Positions 1-5,746 of a stretch of 6,300 bases of DNA are shown piece after piece. This DNA is from Phycisphaerae bacterium. Lineage in GTDB: Bacteria; Planctomycetota; Phycisphaerae; UBA1845; PWPN01. Location of the stretch: contig PWPN01000246.1 in the NCBI GenBank assembly GCA_003557125.1, positions 1-6,300 on the forward strand. The letters are read 5' to 3'. The notes beneath the pieces are model-generated. The model was given only the letters and a program-made list of their open reading frames with translations, ran no database searches and had not been told where the DNA came from. The position numbers and the translations under genes are program-made. Every line of letters begins with the position of its first letter. Within the stretch, counting starts at the first letter, position 1.

Positions 1-612
1 GGCTTGCTGATGGGTCCTGATGGCGGACTCCGCAATACGGCCACGCAACATCCGTATGCCCTGTTGCCCGCGCATCTACGCCAATCGCCACGCACCCCTC
101 CCACCCAGTCGGGCCATCAGCGGCCGCTGCAATTGATTGACGCCTCGCCGCTGAGAACCACCCCAGTGGGCAGCCCGTCACTCATACTCACCTCATTCAC
201 GCTCGTGCGCCCAATCGACCCTTTGCGTCCGGTCATGGCCCTTAATGGGTGTAACACGGCCGGCAAGAGGGCCGAATACTCCACTGCCAAGCCCCGCTCG
301 GAATGATTGTGGAAAACCTTGCCCTGCGGTAGCCTGCAGATCTCCGGGGGAAGTCTAGTCGGGAATGCTGCGATCCGGCTGTCGGACGCAATTCCTCGCA
401 TGCTTCTAACAGTACGCGTCGTGCTTTTTGGGGGGTCTTAAAGAAGGGGGGAGGGGCGCCTGGCCGGGTTCGCCAGCCGCTCGAAGTCCGGGCCACGTCG
501 TGCCAAGGTACGCCGCCCAACTCGTCGATCCCGACGCACCCTGCCCTGTTCGGTTAACCTCAAGCACGCGACCAACAATAGCCACGCGATTCTCCATGCA
601 CGCTGGCTTTGG
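1..612. other. Region without a supportable gene
   Basis: I see no convincing gene here. Several frames are open for 60-100 codons on both strands, as expected in GC-rich DNA, but none shows a recognisable motif. The best of them is a minus-strand frame at 117-401 (94 codons) with fairly ordinary codon use. It contains no domain I know and could be a decayed gene or the tail of a mobile element. The plus frame open from the left edge to 306 is rich in proline, threonine and serine and looks non-coding. Notable local structure is the G-run cluster at 430-456 and a 5-bp hairpin at 460-476 (CTGGC/GCCAG). No clear sigma70 promoter for the helicase is visible in the last 100 bases. Confidence 0.5.
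430..468 (+). other. G-run cluster, possible G-quadruplex
   Basis: Two runs of six G (430-435 and 446-451), a run of four (453-456) and a GGG (466-468) lie within 39 bases, directly after a T5 run. Loops would be about 10, 1 and 9 bases, longer than in the most stable quadruplexes. The cluster lies about 155 bases upstream of the helicase start, so it could affect transcription. It could also be a neutral low-complexity stretch or a spot prone to sequencing error. Confidence 0.3.
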
Positions 613-621
613 GTGCCGATC

Positions 622-3492
622 ATGACAAGACTGTTTGGGGAACGCTTCACAGTTGCGCTTGGTAAAGACCTCGCAGAATTATATGACATAGGCCCACCCA
701 TCCAGGATGCTCTAGCCGAAAGCGACCACGACCGAGTTCGTCAGATTGCGCAGGCCCAAGATGATATCGACGCACTCGACTACCTTGTCGACTACGCAGA
801 CGCCTACATTCGCAGGCTCGCCGACCGCCGCATTGAAGATTCTGTTTTTAACGCCGACTCTCTGCCCCTCAGGGATCCCACTCCTGATTGGATCCGCAAA
901 ATCGAGGAGCTACGGACACGGACATTCGGCAAGACGATCGTCATCCAGAACGCAGACGACACAATAGTCGTCTACCGCATCGCCCAAGCCAACGCTGGCT
1001 GTATTGAGGGTGGATACCGCATCCTCAACCGACTCGCCCCGGTTGCGGAAGCACTCATCTCGGCTCAGCCCGGTGATGATGTGTGCGTCCCAAACGCCGA
1101 GGATGGCTACGTTCTCGCCACTTCGCTCACAGACAACCCTGCGGTAGGCGAACGGCGCGACTTTGGAGTTCTCAAGTATCACGATCTTGATCTACATGAA
1201 CCCGTCGATGATATGTTCAAAGTAAGAGAGACAATCGAGCATTGGCGTGACCGCATCAGCCAGTTCCTTGAAACCCACGATTGGGATCAGGTTTCCGACG
1301 AGGTTTCGTCGGCTAGCACACAGGCGCCGCTTGAGCTAGACGCTCGCGGGTCACTAGGGGCGCAATTCTATACACGAACTACTCGTGCACAAGAGGACAT
1401 CATTCGAACGCAACCCTCTGGGGTTATCTTTGTAGAAGGAATTGCCGGCTCCGGAAAGACGTCGATCGCACTCGGCCGAACCAAAGCGCTCTGCGATCGT
1501 CGGTTCGAGTCCCAGGATAGCGAGTATTGGGACGACTTCTTCACGCCTGAAACGGCGATCGGCTTCGTCCTGAATAGCCAGCTCGTTGAGTACTTGAAAG
1601 AAACCCGCGACGCACTCTACATCAGCGACATGCCGGTTTCCGAGTACAATGCTCTGCGACAAAGGCTGGTACGTCAGCGCGCACAACTCCTGGAGATTGA
1701 ACTCACTCGCTCGGATAGGCCTTCTTACACTCGTTCAAGGGATAGCGCCTCTGGTCTCGATGGCAGCATGGAGCTTCTGCACACAGTTGACTCGATGACT
1801 GCAGCCGCATATGCCCAGCGCGTCGAGAGTCGCCTGGCGAAACTCCCAACCCTCGCAAATGCAACAGAGAGGCAGACTGCGGTTGCCAACTTCATTTGGA
1901 ATAGATTGGCCGCGGAGCTACGCAAAGTTCTCGAACCGCTCAAGGGTTCTTCGTCCGATGGGCGCTTAAAGTGGAACGCCGTCGGCAAGGATCTTGAGAA
2001 TGTACATGAAAAGGTGACACGCTACCTTGACGCGCAACGATTGTGGCTTACCGTACCAGTGAAGGGCGAGTGGATCAGTGAGAAGTCTCCCGACGCGCTC
2101 ATCGAAACACTTTTCCGGAACGAGATTCCTGTCGCTGTCGAAAATGCCGATGGGGCCATGAAGCCCCTCTTGTCGAAAGCAGCACTGATCGACAAGCTAT
2201 TCAGTCAGAGGCACAAACTCTATGACTCATCGGATCCTGATGAACCGCTGAAGGAGGCCGACAAGAACGACATCACGAACCTTTTGGACAATCGTCGCCT
2301 CCAAGTTCCCGTTAATGGCCGCTGGCGCCGAGTTATTGACCACCAACAACGCGCGCGGGAGGCCCTCGCCAAGTCCGATTTATATGTCGCCGACGGCACT
2401 GGGTCTGGAGAATGGCGCCGCGCCGGCGCCGAGCAGATATTTAGTGACGTTGGCCGGAAACCAGCCAAGCTTCTCCGCGACCGAATCAAGCGAACTCTAT
2501 TAGCCGACCTGCGCTTACCGACACTGGCCCTTGACGCTCTGCGTAATCAAACAGCGGAGTTCGGTGGCGCGCATCATGAACTTGCCAAGACCCTGGCTGC
2601 CTTGCGTGCACGCCTCGAAGAGAAACACCTTGCGGAGCATGACATAGACCTATTCCTCGGGATTGCGAGTCTCATTTCTATCAATAGTAACGGCAAACTG
2701 GATACGGTTGCACAACCCAGCTACTACTCGACAGTTTTCATTGATGAGGTCCAAGATTTCACAGAAATCCAGGTTTTCCTCATGGGCTTTCACGCCGACC
2801 CACGTCGAAGTGCGATCACAGTGGTGGGAGACTTTGGTCAACAGCTGTACTACAACCGAGTGAAACGCCTGGACGCATGCTTTCCGCACATCGCCGGCCA
2901 CAAAATGCAGCATGTCCAGCTTCTCGAGAACAAACGCCAAGAGGGCAGTCCACAGTTGGCGGCGTTTTCGCGATGGTTTCGTGAGGCAATCGTTGAGGAG
3001 TCCGCGACCTCAGAGGCAGCGGGCCCTCCCTCTATCGGAGGCGCCCTCCAGCTCACCATTGGCGGGAGTGGCGAAATGACCTCCGAAGTCGAGAAAGCGC
3101 TAGGTGAGCTGATGGGAGATGAGTCGGTGGCTATCATCTGCCCGTGCTCGGAAACAGCGGAAGCGCTCGAAGAAAGGCTCCGCGACGTGGTGGAGTCTTA
3201 CTTCCGGGAGTCGAAGTTCTCGACGGATAACCGGGATCTCACACGTCCGTACTATGTACACTTCACCACGCCCACTGCCACAAAAGGGCTCGAATTCGAT
3301 TTCGTCATAGTGCCTCATTTCGAACGATTTGATTGGGAAGACCCAATACAGGTCCATTGTGCTTATGTGGCGATCACTCGTGCTGCGTCGCGGCTATACA
3401 TCATGGCCGAAGAGACATTCGAAGGAACGCCGCTTGCGGGCTGCACCTCGTCTACACGCACGGAGCGGCCAGAGAGAACGGAACAAGTGTAA
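622..3492 (+). CDS. UvrD-like SF1 helicase with Gre-like N-terminus
   Basis: This encodes a predicted ATP-driven superfamily 1 nucleic-acid translocase of 956 residues. Numbering from ATG 622, the visible motifs are: a Q-motif glutamine near Q257; Walker A GIAGSGKTS at 273-281; Walker B VFIDEVQD at 705-712; motif III VVGDFGQQ at 734-741; motif IV LLENKR at 767-772; motif V TKGLEFD at 887-893; and motif VI AYVAITRA at 914-921 with the arginine finger at R920. Residues about 12-100 are helical and acidic. Residues about 103-169 resemble the Gre-factor C-terminal domain (YRI at 118, APVAEALI at 139, GDDVCV at 151). About 420 residues separate Walker A from Walker B, far more than in UvrD, and hold four weak repeats. 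The start is uncertain: GTG 613 lies in frame, but ATG 622 has a weak GGGTG six bases upstream. The helicase call is firm. A HelD-like role at RNA polymerase is inference; DNA repair or phage defence are alternatives. No partner gene is visible. Confidence 0.9.
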   Translation: MTRLFGERFTVALGKDLAELYDIGPPIQDALAESDHDRVRQIAQAQDDIDALDYLVDYADAYIRRLADRRIEDSVFNADSLPLRDPTPDWIRKIEELRTRTFGKTIVIQNADDTIVVYRIAQANAGCIEGGYRILNRLAPVAEALISAQPGDDVCVPNAEDGYVLATSLTDNPAVGERRDFGVLKYHDLDLHEPVDDMFKVRETIEHWRDRISQFLETHDWDQVSDEVSSASTQAPLELDARGSLGAQFYTRTTRAQEDIIRTQPSGVIFVEGIAGSGKTSIALGRTKALCDRRFESQDSEYWDDFFTPETAIGFVLNSQLVEYLKETRDALYISDMPVSEYNALRQRLVRQRAQLLEIELTRSDRPSYTRSRDSASGLDGSMELLHTVDSMTAAAYAQRVESRLAKLPTLANATERQTAVANFIWNRLAAELRKVLEPLKGSSSDGRLKWNAVGKDLENVHEKVTRYLDAQRLWLTVPVKGEWISEKSPDALIETLFRNEIPVAVENADGAMKPLLSKAALIDKLFSQRHKLYDSSDPDEPLKEADKNDITNLLDNRRLQVPVNGRWRRVIDHQQRAREALAKSDLYVADGTGSGEWRRAGAEQIFSDVGRKPAKLLRDRIKRTLLADLRLPTLALDALRNQTAEFGGAHHELAKTLAALRARLEEKHLAEHDIDLFLGIASLISINSNGKLDTVAQPSYYSTVFIDEVQDFTEIQVFLMGFHADPRRSAITVVGDFGQQLYYNRVKRLDACFPHIAGHKMQHVQLLENKRQEGSPQLAAFSRWFREAIVEESATSEAAGPPSIGGALQLTIGGSGEMTSEVEKALGELMGDESVAIICPCSETAEALEERLRDVVESYFRESKFSTDNRDLTRPYYVHFTTPTATKGLEFDFVIVPHFERFDWEDPIQVHCAYVAITRAASRLYIMAEETFEGTPLAGCTSSTRTERPERTEQV

Positions 3493-3588
3493 TCCATGAA
3501 GACAAGTCCGGCCGTTCATCACGGCATACTTGATTCGAGCACTTCGATCGTGGGAGCCCACTGCACCAGTCCCATCAGGAGAACGAGT

Positions 3589-3612
3589 GCTGGTTCGAAT
3601 CCAGCGGCACCA
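3589..3612 (+). other. tRNA T-arm-like remnant
   Basis: A perfect 5-bp stem (GCTGG 3589-3593, CCAGC 3601-3605) encloses the loop TTCGAAT, the classic tRNA T-loop, and is followed by GGCACCA ending at 3612. A complete tRNA would have 11 bases after the T-stem, ending in CCA; here only seven lie before the end of CCA. I find no matching acceptor strand, D-arm or anticodon arm upstream. It therefore looks like a decayed or truncated tRNA 3' end, of the kind left by integration into a tRNA gene, or a chance match. The terminator about 40 bases downstream would suit a former tRNA gene. Bases 3493-3588 hold nothing else that I recognise. Confidence 0.3.
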
Positions 3613-3654
3613 GGTTCAGATAGATTGCCGCGCACCGTTCGCACCTTGAGAAAC

Positions 3655-3688
3655 GGCCGCCCCTTTCGGGAGCGGCCTTTCTTGTTTT
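3655..3688 (+). terminator. Rho-independent terminator
   Basis: The stem GGCCGC/GCGGCC (3655-3660 with 3672-3677) continues inward as CCC/GGG with one bulged A and a TTTC loop. It is followed by the T-rich tract TTTCTTGTTTT at 3678-3688. It ends plus-strand transcription from the helicase side, 163 bases past that stop codon. An AAA just 5' of the stem makes it weakly bidirectional, so it may also end the convergent minus-strand gene whose stop lies at 3692. Confidence 0.85.
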
Positions 3689-3691
3689 GAC

Positions 3692-3955
3692 TCAACTCGA
3701 ATTCTTCCGCCGGCTGAGTTCCTCCTTCGCGATTTCGTGCCCGTAGGCAAGCAATCGCCCGGTGGGCGTGCCGAACTCTTCATCGGCCGACACTTCCCAC
3801 CCTTCTGGCAGGGAAGCGACATACTGGAGAACTCGCTCTGGGTGCTTCTTCGCCAGTTCCGCCATCTTCTTGCGAACATCGCGACGCGTACCGCCCGTCA
3901 GGGTGTTCAAGAACGCCTCAGCGGCGGCCGCTTCTTTCCAGCTCATTTCTGCCAT
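3692..3955 (-). CDS. Small hypothetical protein
   Basis: This encodes 87 residues that I do not recognise. It is charged and probably mostly helical: an alanine-rich N-terminus (MAEMSWKEAAAAEAF), a basic middle with RRDVRKKMAELAKKHPERV, then LPEGWEVSADEEFGTPTGR, and a final charged helix ending in RRKNSS. There is no signal peptide, membrane segment or metal-binding motif, so a small cytosolic protein is likely. ATG 3955 is preferred because GGAG (3963-3966) lies seven bases upstream. An in-frame GTG at 3970 would add five residues but has poor ribosome-site spacing. The gene converges on the helicase across a shared terminator. The terminator at 3997-4026 separates it from the minus-strand operon behind it, so it needs its own promoter, which I cannot identify in the 41-base gap. 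The clear ribosome site and coherent composition support a real gene. Confidence 0.6.
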   Translation of the reverse strand: MAEMSWKEAAAAEAFLNTLTGGTRRDVRKKMAELAKKHPERVLQYVASLPEGWEVSADEEFGTPTGRLLAYGHEIAKEELSRRKNSS

Positions 3956-3996
3956 CTTGGGTCTCCACACCCCTCACGCGGCAAGGCTCCATAAAC

Positions 3997-4026
3997 AAAA
4001 AAGCCCGGGGCGTGAAGCCGGGCTTT
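3997..4026 (-). terminator. Rho-independent terminator of the MBL operon
   Basis: A perfect 9-bp stem (AAAGCCCGG 4000-4008 with CCGGGCTTT 4018-4026) has a 9-base loop. Read on the minus strand it is followed by a run of six T (complement of 3997-4002) and then GTTT. It should end transcripts from the DUF3006/MBL operon, or from a small RNA in the structured region just before it. On the plus strand no T-tract follows, so the direction is clear. Confidence 0.88.
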
Positions 4027-4293
4027 AAGAGAGCCCGGCGTGGAGACACACTGATCCCCCGGTGGGAGAGCAATGTCTCCCCGCCGGGGAAAAACTGGGC
4101 GACCGATGTGTTCAGGTCGCCTCAGGATCGGGAATCCGCTCTACCTCGTTGGGAGCGGGGGATCCTGCATGACTCGCGGAGGTGGCGAGCAATCGCAGAC
4201 TGACGAAGTGCGTCGGTGGCGTCTGCGAGGTCGATACGATTTGAATGCTATCGGGGCGACAGAAGCCGGTCAATTCCCCACGCGATGTTCGCG
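4027..4293. other. Structured intergenic region, possible RNA
   Basis: No convincing protein gene lies here, but strong inverted repeats are packed end to end. H1 is 4057-4089 (CCCCGG/CCGGGG and GGGAGA/TCTCCC, 6-base loop). H2 is 4098-4121 (GGCGACC/GGTCGCC). H3 is 4123-4167 (CAGGATC/GATCCTG outside, CCGCTC/GAGCGG inside). H4 is 4193-4228 (TCGCAGAC/GTCTGCGA). H5 is 4281-4293 (CGCGA/TCGCG, 3-base loop), touching the DUF3006 stop codon. Alternative pairings compete with H1: GGAGACA 4042-4048 with TGTCTCC 4074-4080, and GATCCCCCG 4053-4061 with CGGGGGATC 4156-4164. On the minus strand the region follows the DUF3006 stop and ends at the terminator. It may be an operon 3' UTR or a small RNA; I recognise no known RNA family. 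Confidence 0.45.
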
Positions 4294-4593
4294 TTACTTT
4301 TTACTGCGCCCTTTGTTTCGCAGTCGTTCCATCTTTTCTCGAATCCGCGCACGCATAGCCTTCGTGGTTTCTGGATCCGGTTCGATCCGTATAACCTGAT
4401 CCCCATCTCGATACAAACGTATCCAGCTGCCCGCACTCATGCCCGAAGGCAACTCATCGACTGGCCGATGGATCTCCTTACCCTCCTCCTCGATCAGAAT
4501 GGTGGCCACGCCGTCCGCGATGGCATCAATGAAGGCCGAGACACCGGATGGTTGGTCAGTGGACACAAGCACCTCTGTGCTCGAGGATGGCAT
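4294..4593 (-). CDS. DUF3006 domain protein
   Basis: A small protein of 99 residues from ATG 4593. The core from SAFIDAIADGVATIL through VDELPSGM, GSWIRL and VIRIEPD to a basic C-terminal helix (RARIREKMERLRNKGR) matches the DUF3006 pattern: a short beta-rich domain with an acidic patch, then a charged helix rich in R, K and E. DUF3006 genes are known to sit beside ComEC-like MBL hydrolases, as here, but their biochemical role is unknown. The start is uncertain. ATG 4593 has AGGA eight bases upstream and overlaps the upstream gene by 38 bases. GTG 4566 has GAGG five bases upstream, overlaps by 11 bases, and begins only eight residues before the domain. Either way the overlap indicates translational coupling. 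There is no signal peptide, so the protein is probably cytoplasmic although its partner is exported. Confidence 0.8.
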   Translation of the reverse strand: MPSSSTEVLVSTDQPSGVSAFIDAIADGVATILIEEEGKEIHRPVDELPSGMSAGSWIRLYRDGDQVIRIEPDPETTKAMRARIREKMERLRNKGRSKK

Positions 4594-5611
4594 CACGCTG
4601 GTCCTGACCGATTCCCTGGACGCGGGTGATCTCTGCGGTGCTCTCGAACGGTTGCGACTGACGCGCCGACATCAGGCCTCCCGCCAGACGCGGCGTAATC
4701 CCCTCGAGCTGCAGCAGTTGACTCGCCGAGGCGGTGTTCAAATCGATGCAGTCGTCCCCGGAGATTGAATTCTCCGGGCCGCCCGCTCCATGCTCAACGC
4801 GCACCTGTATGCCGGCGGCATCGGCCCCGATCACAATCGTTCCGCGTTCGGCTGTCCCATACACGGCCGCCCCGTGATTCTTCACGCGCTCAATCACCTC
4901 GTCATGGGGATGACCGTACCGATTATCGCGGCCGGCTGAGTAAATCACCATTTTCGGATCCACCGCGGAGAGGAACTCCGGGATGGTGGACGTGGAGCTC
5001 CCATGGTGGCCGAGATGGAGAACATCCGCCTCAACGTTCTCGCCACGCGCGAGCATCTCGCGCTCATGCGCGGCCTCCGCATCCCCCGTGTAGAGCAATG
5101 TGGCGTGCTCGTGCTCAATGCGCACGGCGACACCATCGTGGATGCCCTCCAGGGGATCGACCGGATGGATGACCCGCATAGCCATGTCGCCGCACTGGAC
5201 CCCGCCTCCGGCACGGACCTCGTAATAGCTGAGGTCATCCTCGAGGGCGGCATCGAGAAAACGCTCGAAGGTGCGGCTGTCATGCTCCCAGCCGGTGGCC
5301 CACAACTGGCCGACCGCATAGCGATCGATCACCTGGTCCATCTGGCCGATGTGATCGGCATGGGGATGGGTGGCGATGAGGATGTGGATCTGCGAGACAC
5401 CCACACGCTCCAGATGGCCGAGTACGTCATTCCGGTCCCAGCGGCCCGCATCGATGAGGACGTTGCACCCTCCGGATTGGATCAGCGTCATGTCGGCATG
5501 CCCGACGTCAAAGTGATAGGCCAACAGGCGATCCGCGGCCGCGGGTTGACCGACGGCCAGGGCGGCGGCAAGCGCCAGCGCGTACATCAGGGTTTTGCCT
5601 TGCACGGGCAT
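4556..5611 (-). CDS. Exported ComEC-like MBL hydrolase with HhH tail
   Basis: This encodes a 351-residue predicted extracytoplasmic metallohydrolase of the ComEC/Rec2 MBL-fold type. A Sec signal peptide is visible: K6, a hydrophobic stretch at about 8-20, and an AAA cleavage site near 24-26. The MBL domain covers about 28-272. It has HPHADH at 82-87 (H82, H84, D86, H87), YTGD at 174-177 (D177), GHHGSS at 201-206 (H202) and YGHPHDE at 232-238, a full metal-ligand set. Residues 288-345 form a ComEA-like helix-hairpin-helix unit (DLNTASASQLLQL, EGITP, VQGIG). In competence the ComEC MBL domain is linked to degradation of one DNA strand, and ComEA binds DNA; both activities here would lie on one secreted chain. 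There are no ComEC membrane segments. The only four cysteines are C49, C140, C288 and C349. AAGGAG six bases upstream fixes the start. Scavenging or clearing extracellular DNA is an inference; other phosphoester substrates remain possible. Confidence 0.9.
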   Translation of the reverse strand: MPVQGKTLMYALALAAALAVGQPAAADRLLAYHFDVGHADMTLIQSGGCNVLIDAGRWDRNDVLGHLERVGVSQIHILIATHPHADHIGQMDQVIDRYAVGQLWATGWEHDSRTFERFLDAALEDDLSYYEVRAGGGVQCGDMAMRVIHPVDPLEGIHDGVAVRIEHEHATLLYTGDAEAAHEREMLARGENVEADVLHLGHHGSSTSTIPEFLSAVDPKMVIYSAGRDNRYGHPHDEVIERVKNHGAAVYGTAERGTIVIGADAAGIQVRVEHGAGGPENSISGDDCIDLNTASASQLLQLEGITPRLAGGLMSARQSQPFESTAEITRVQGIGQDQRDAILEHRGACVH

Positions 5612-5617
5612 GGGCTA

Positions 5618-5623
5618 CTCCTT
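5618..5623 (-). promoter_or_regulatory. Strong ribosome binding site of the MBL gene
   Basis: AAGGAG on the minus strand lies six bases from ATG 5611, near-optimal spacing. It confirms the start and hence the signal peptide. It is the best ribosome site in the window. Confidence 0.85.
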
Positions 5624-5721
5624 AGTGGTGGCCATGATACCGGAGGCGCCCCGACAGCGGATTTCGCCTTTCTGGAGTGGATCCTCCCCTGCTGCGCTCG
5701 CCCCACAAGGTCTGCGCGGGC

Positions 5722-5743
5722 CTCAAGGGGTAGACCCCTCGAG
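5722..5743 (+). other. Hairpin just before the endonuclease start
   Basis: CTC/GAG and AGGGG/CCCCT stems, with one A-C mismatch, enclose the loop TAGA. The hairpin ends three bases before ATG 5747 and contains the only purine-rich Shine-Dalgarno-like stretch nearby (AAGGGG, 5725-5730). It could restrict ribosome access, or it could mean that the true start lies elsewhere. No T-tract follows, so it is not a terminator. Confidence 0.4.
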
Positions 5744-5746
5744 CGC

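Noticed and set aside
467..480. Possible left attachment-site copy (GGTTCGCCAGC) of the T-arm sequence at 3592
   Set aside because: It lacks three bases of the T-loop, and the match is too short and imperfect to call a flanking direct repeat.
406..597. Minus frame beginning MENRVAIVGRVLEV, faintly like an SSB or PriB start
   Set aside because: The resemblance lasts about 15 residues. The rest is proline- and glycine-rich and translates the G-run cluster, and there is no ribosome site.
3589..3612. Intact tRNA gene
   Set aside because: Only the T-arm is present. Acceptor, D and anticodon arms cannot be drawn, and the 3' end is four bases short.
3496..3690. Small frame starting three bases after the helicase stop
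   Set aside because: Its middle is the translated T-arm and its end is the translated terminator hairpin and T-tract. It has no independent ribosome site of quality.
4073..4399. Plus-strand frame of 108 codons with GGGAG upstream of its ATG
   Set aside because: It runs across the hairpin array and then antisense through the well-supported DUF3006 gene. Its composition is arginine- and glycine-rich with no motif, and the GGGAG is part of hairpin H1.
4945..5319. Second minus frame inside the MBL gene
   Set aside because: It is a shifted frame of the MBL coding sequence, rich in serine, arginine and proline, and is excluded by the intact metal-binding motifs in the main frame.
5634..5639. TATCAT as a -10 element for the MBL operon on the minus strand
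   Set aside because: The hexamer is good, but no acceptable -35 lies 16-18 bases upstream, so it is no better than chance.
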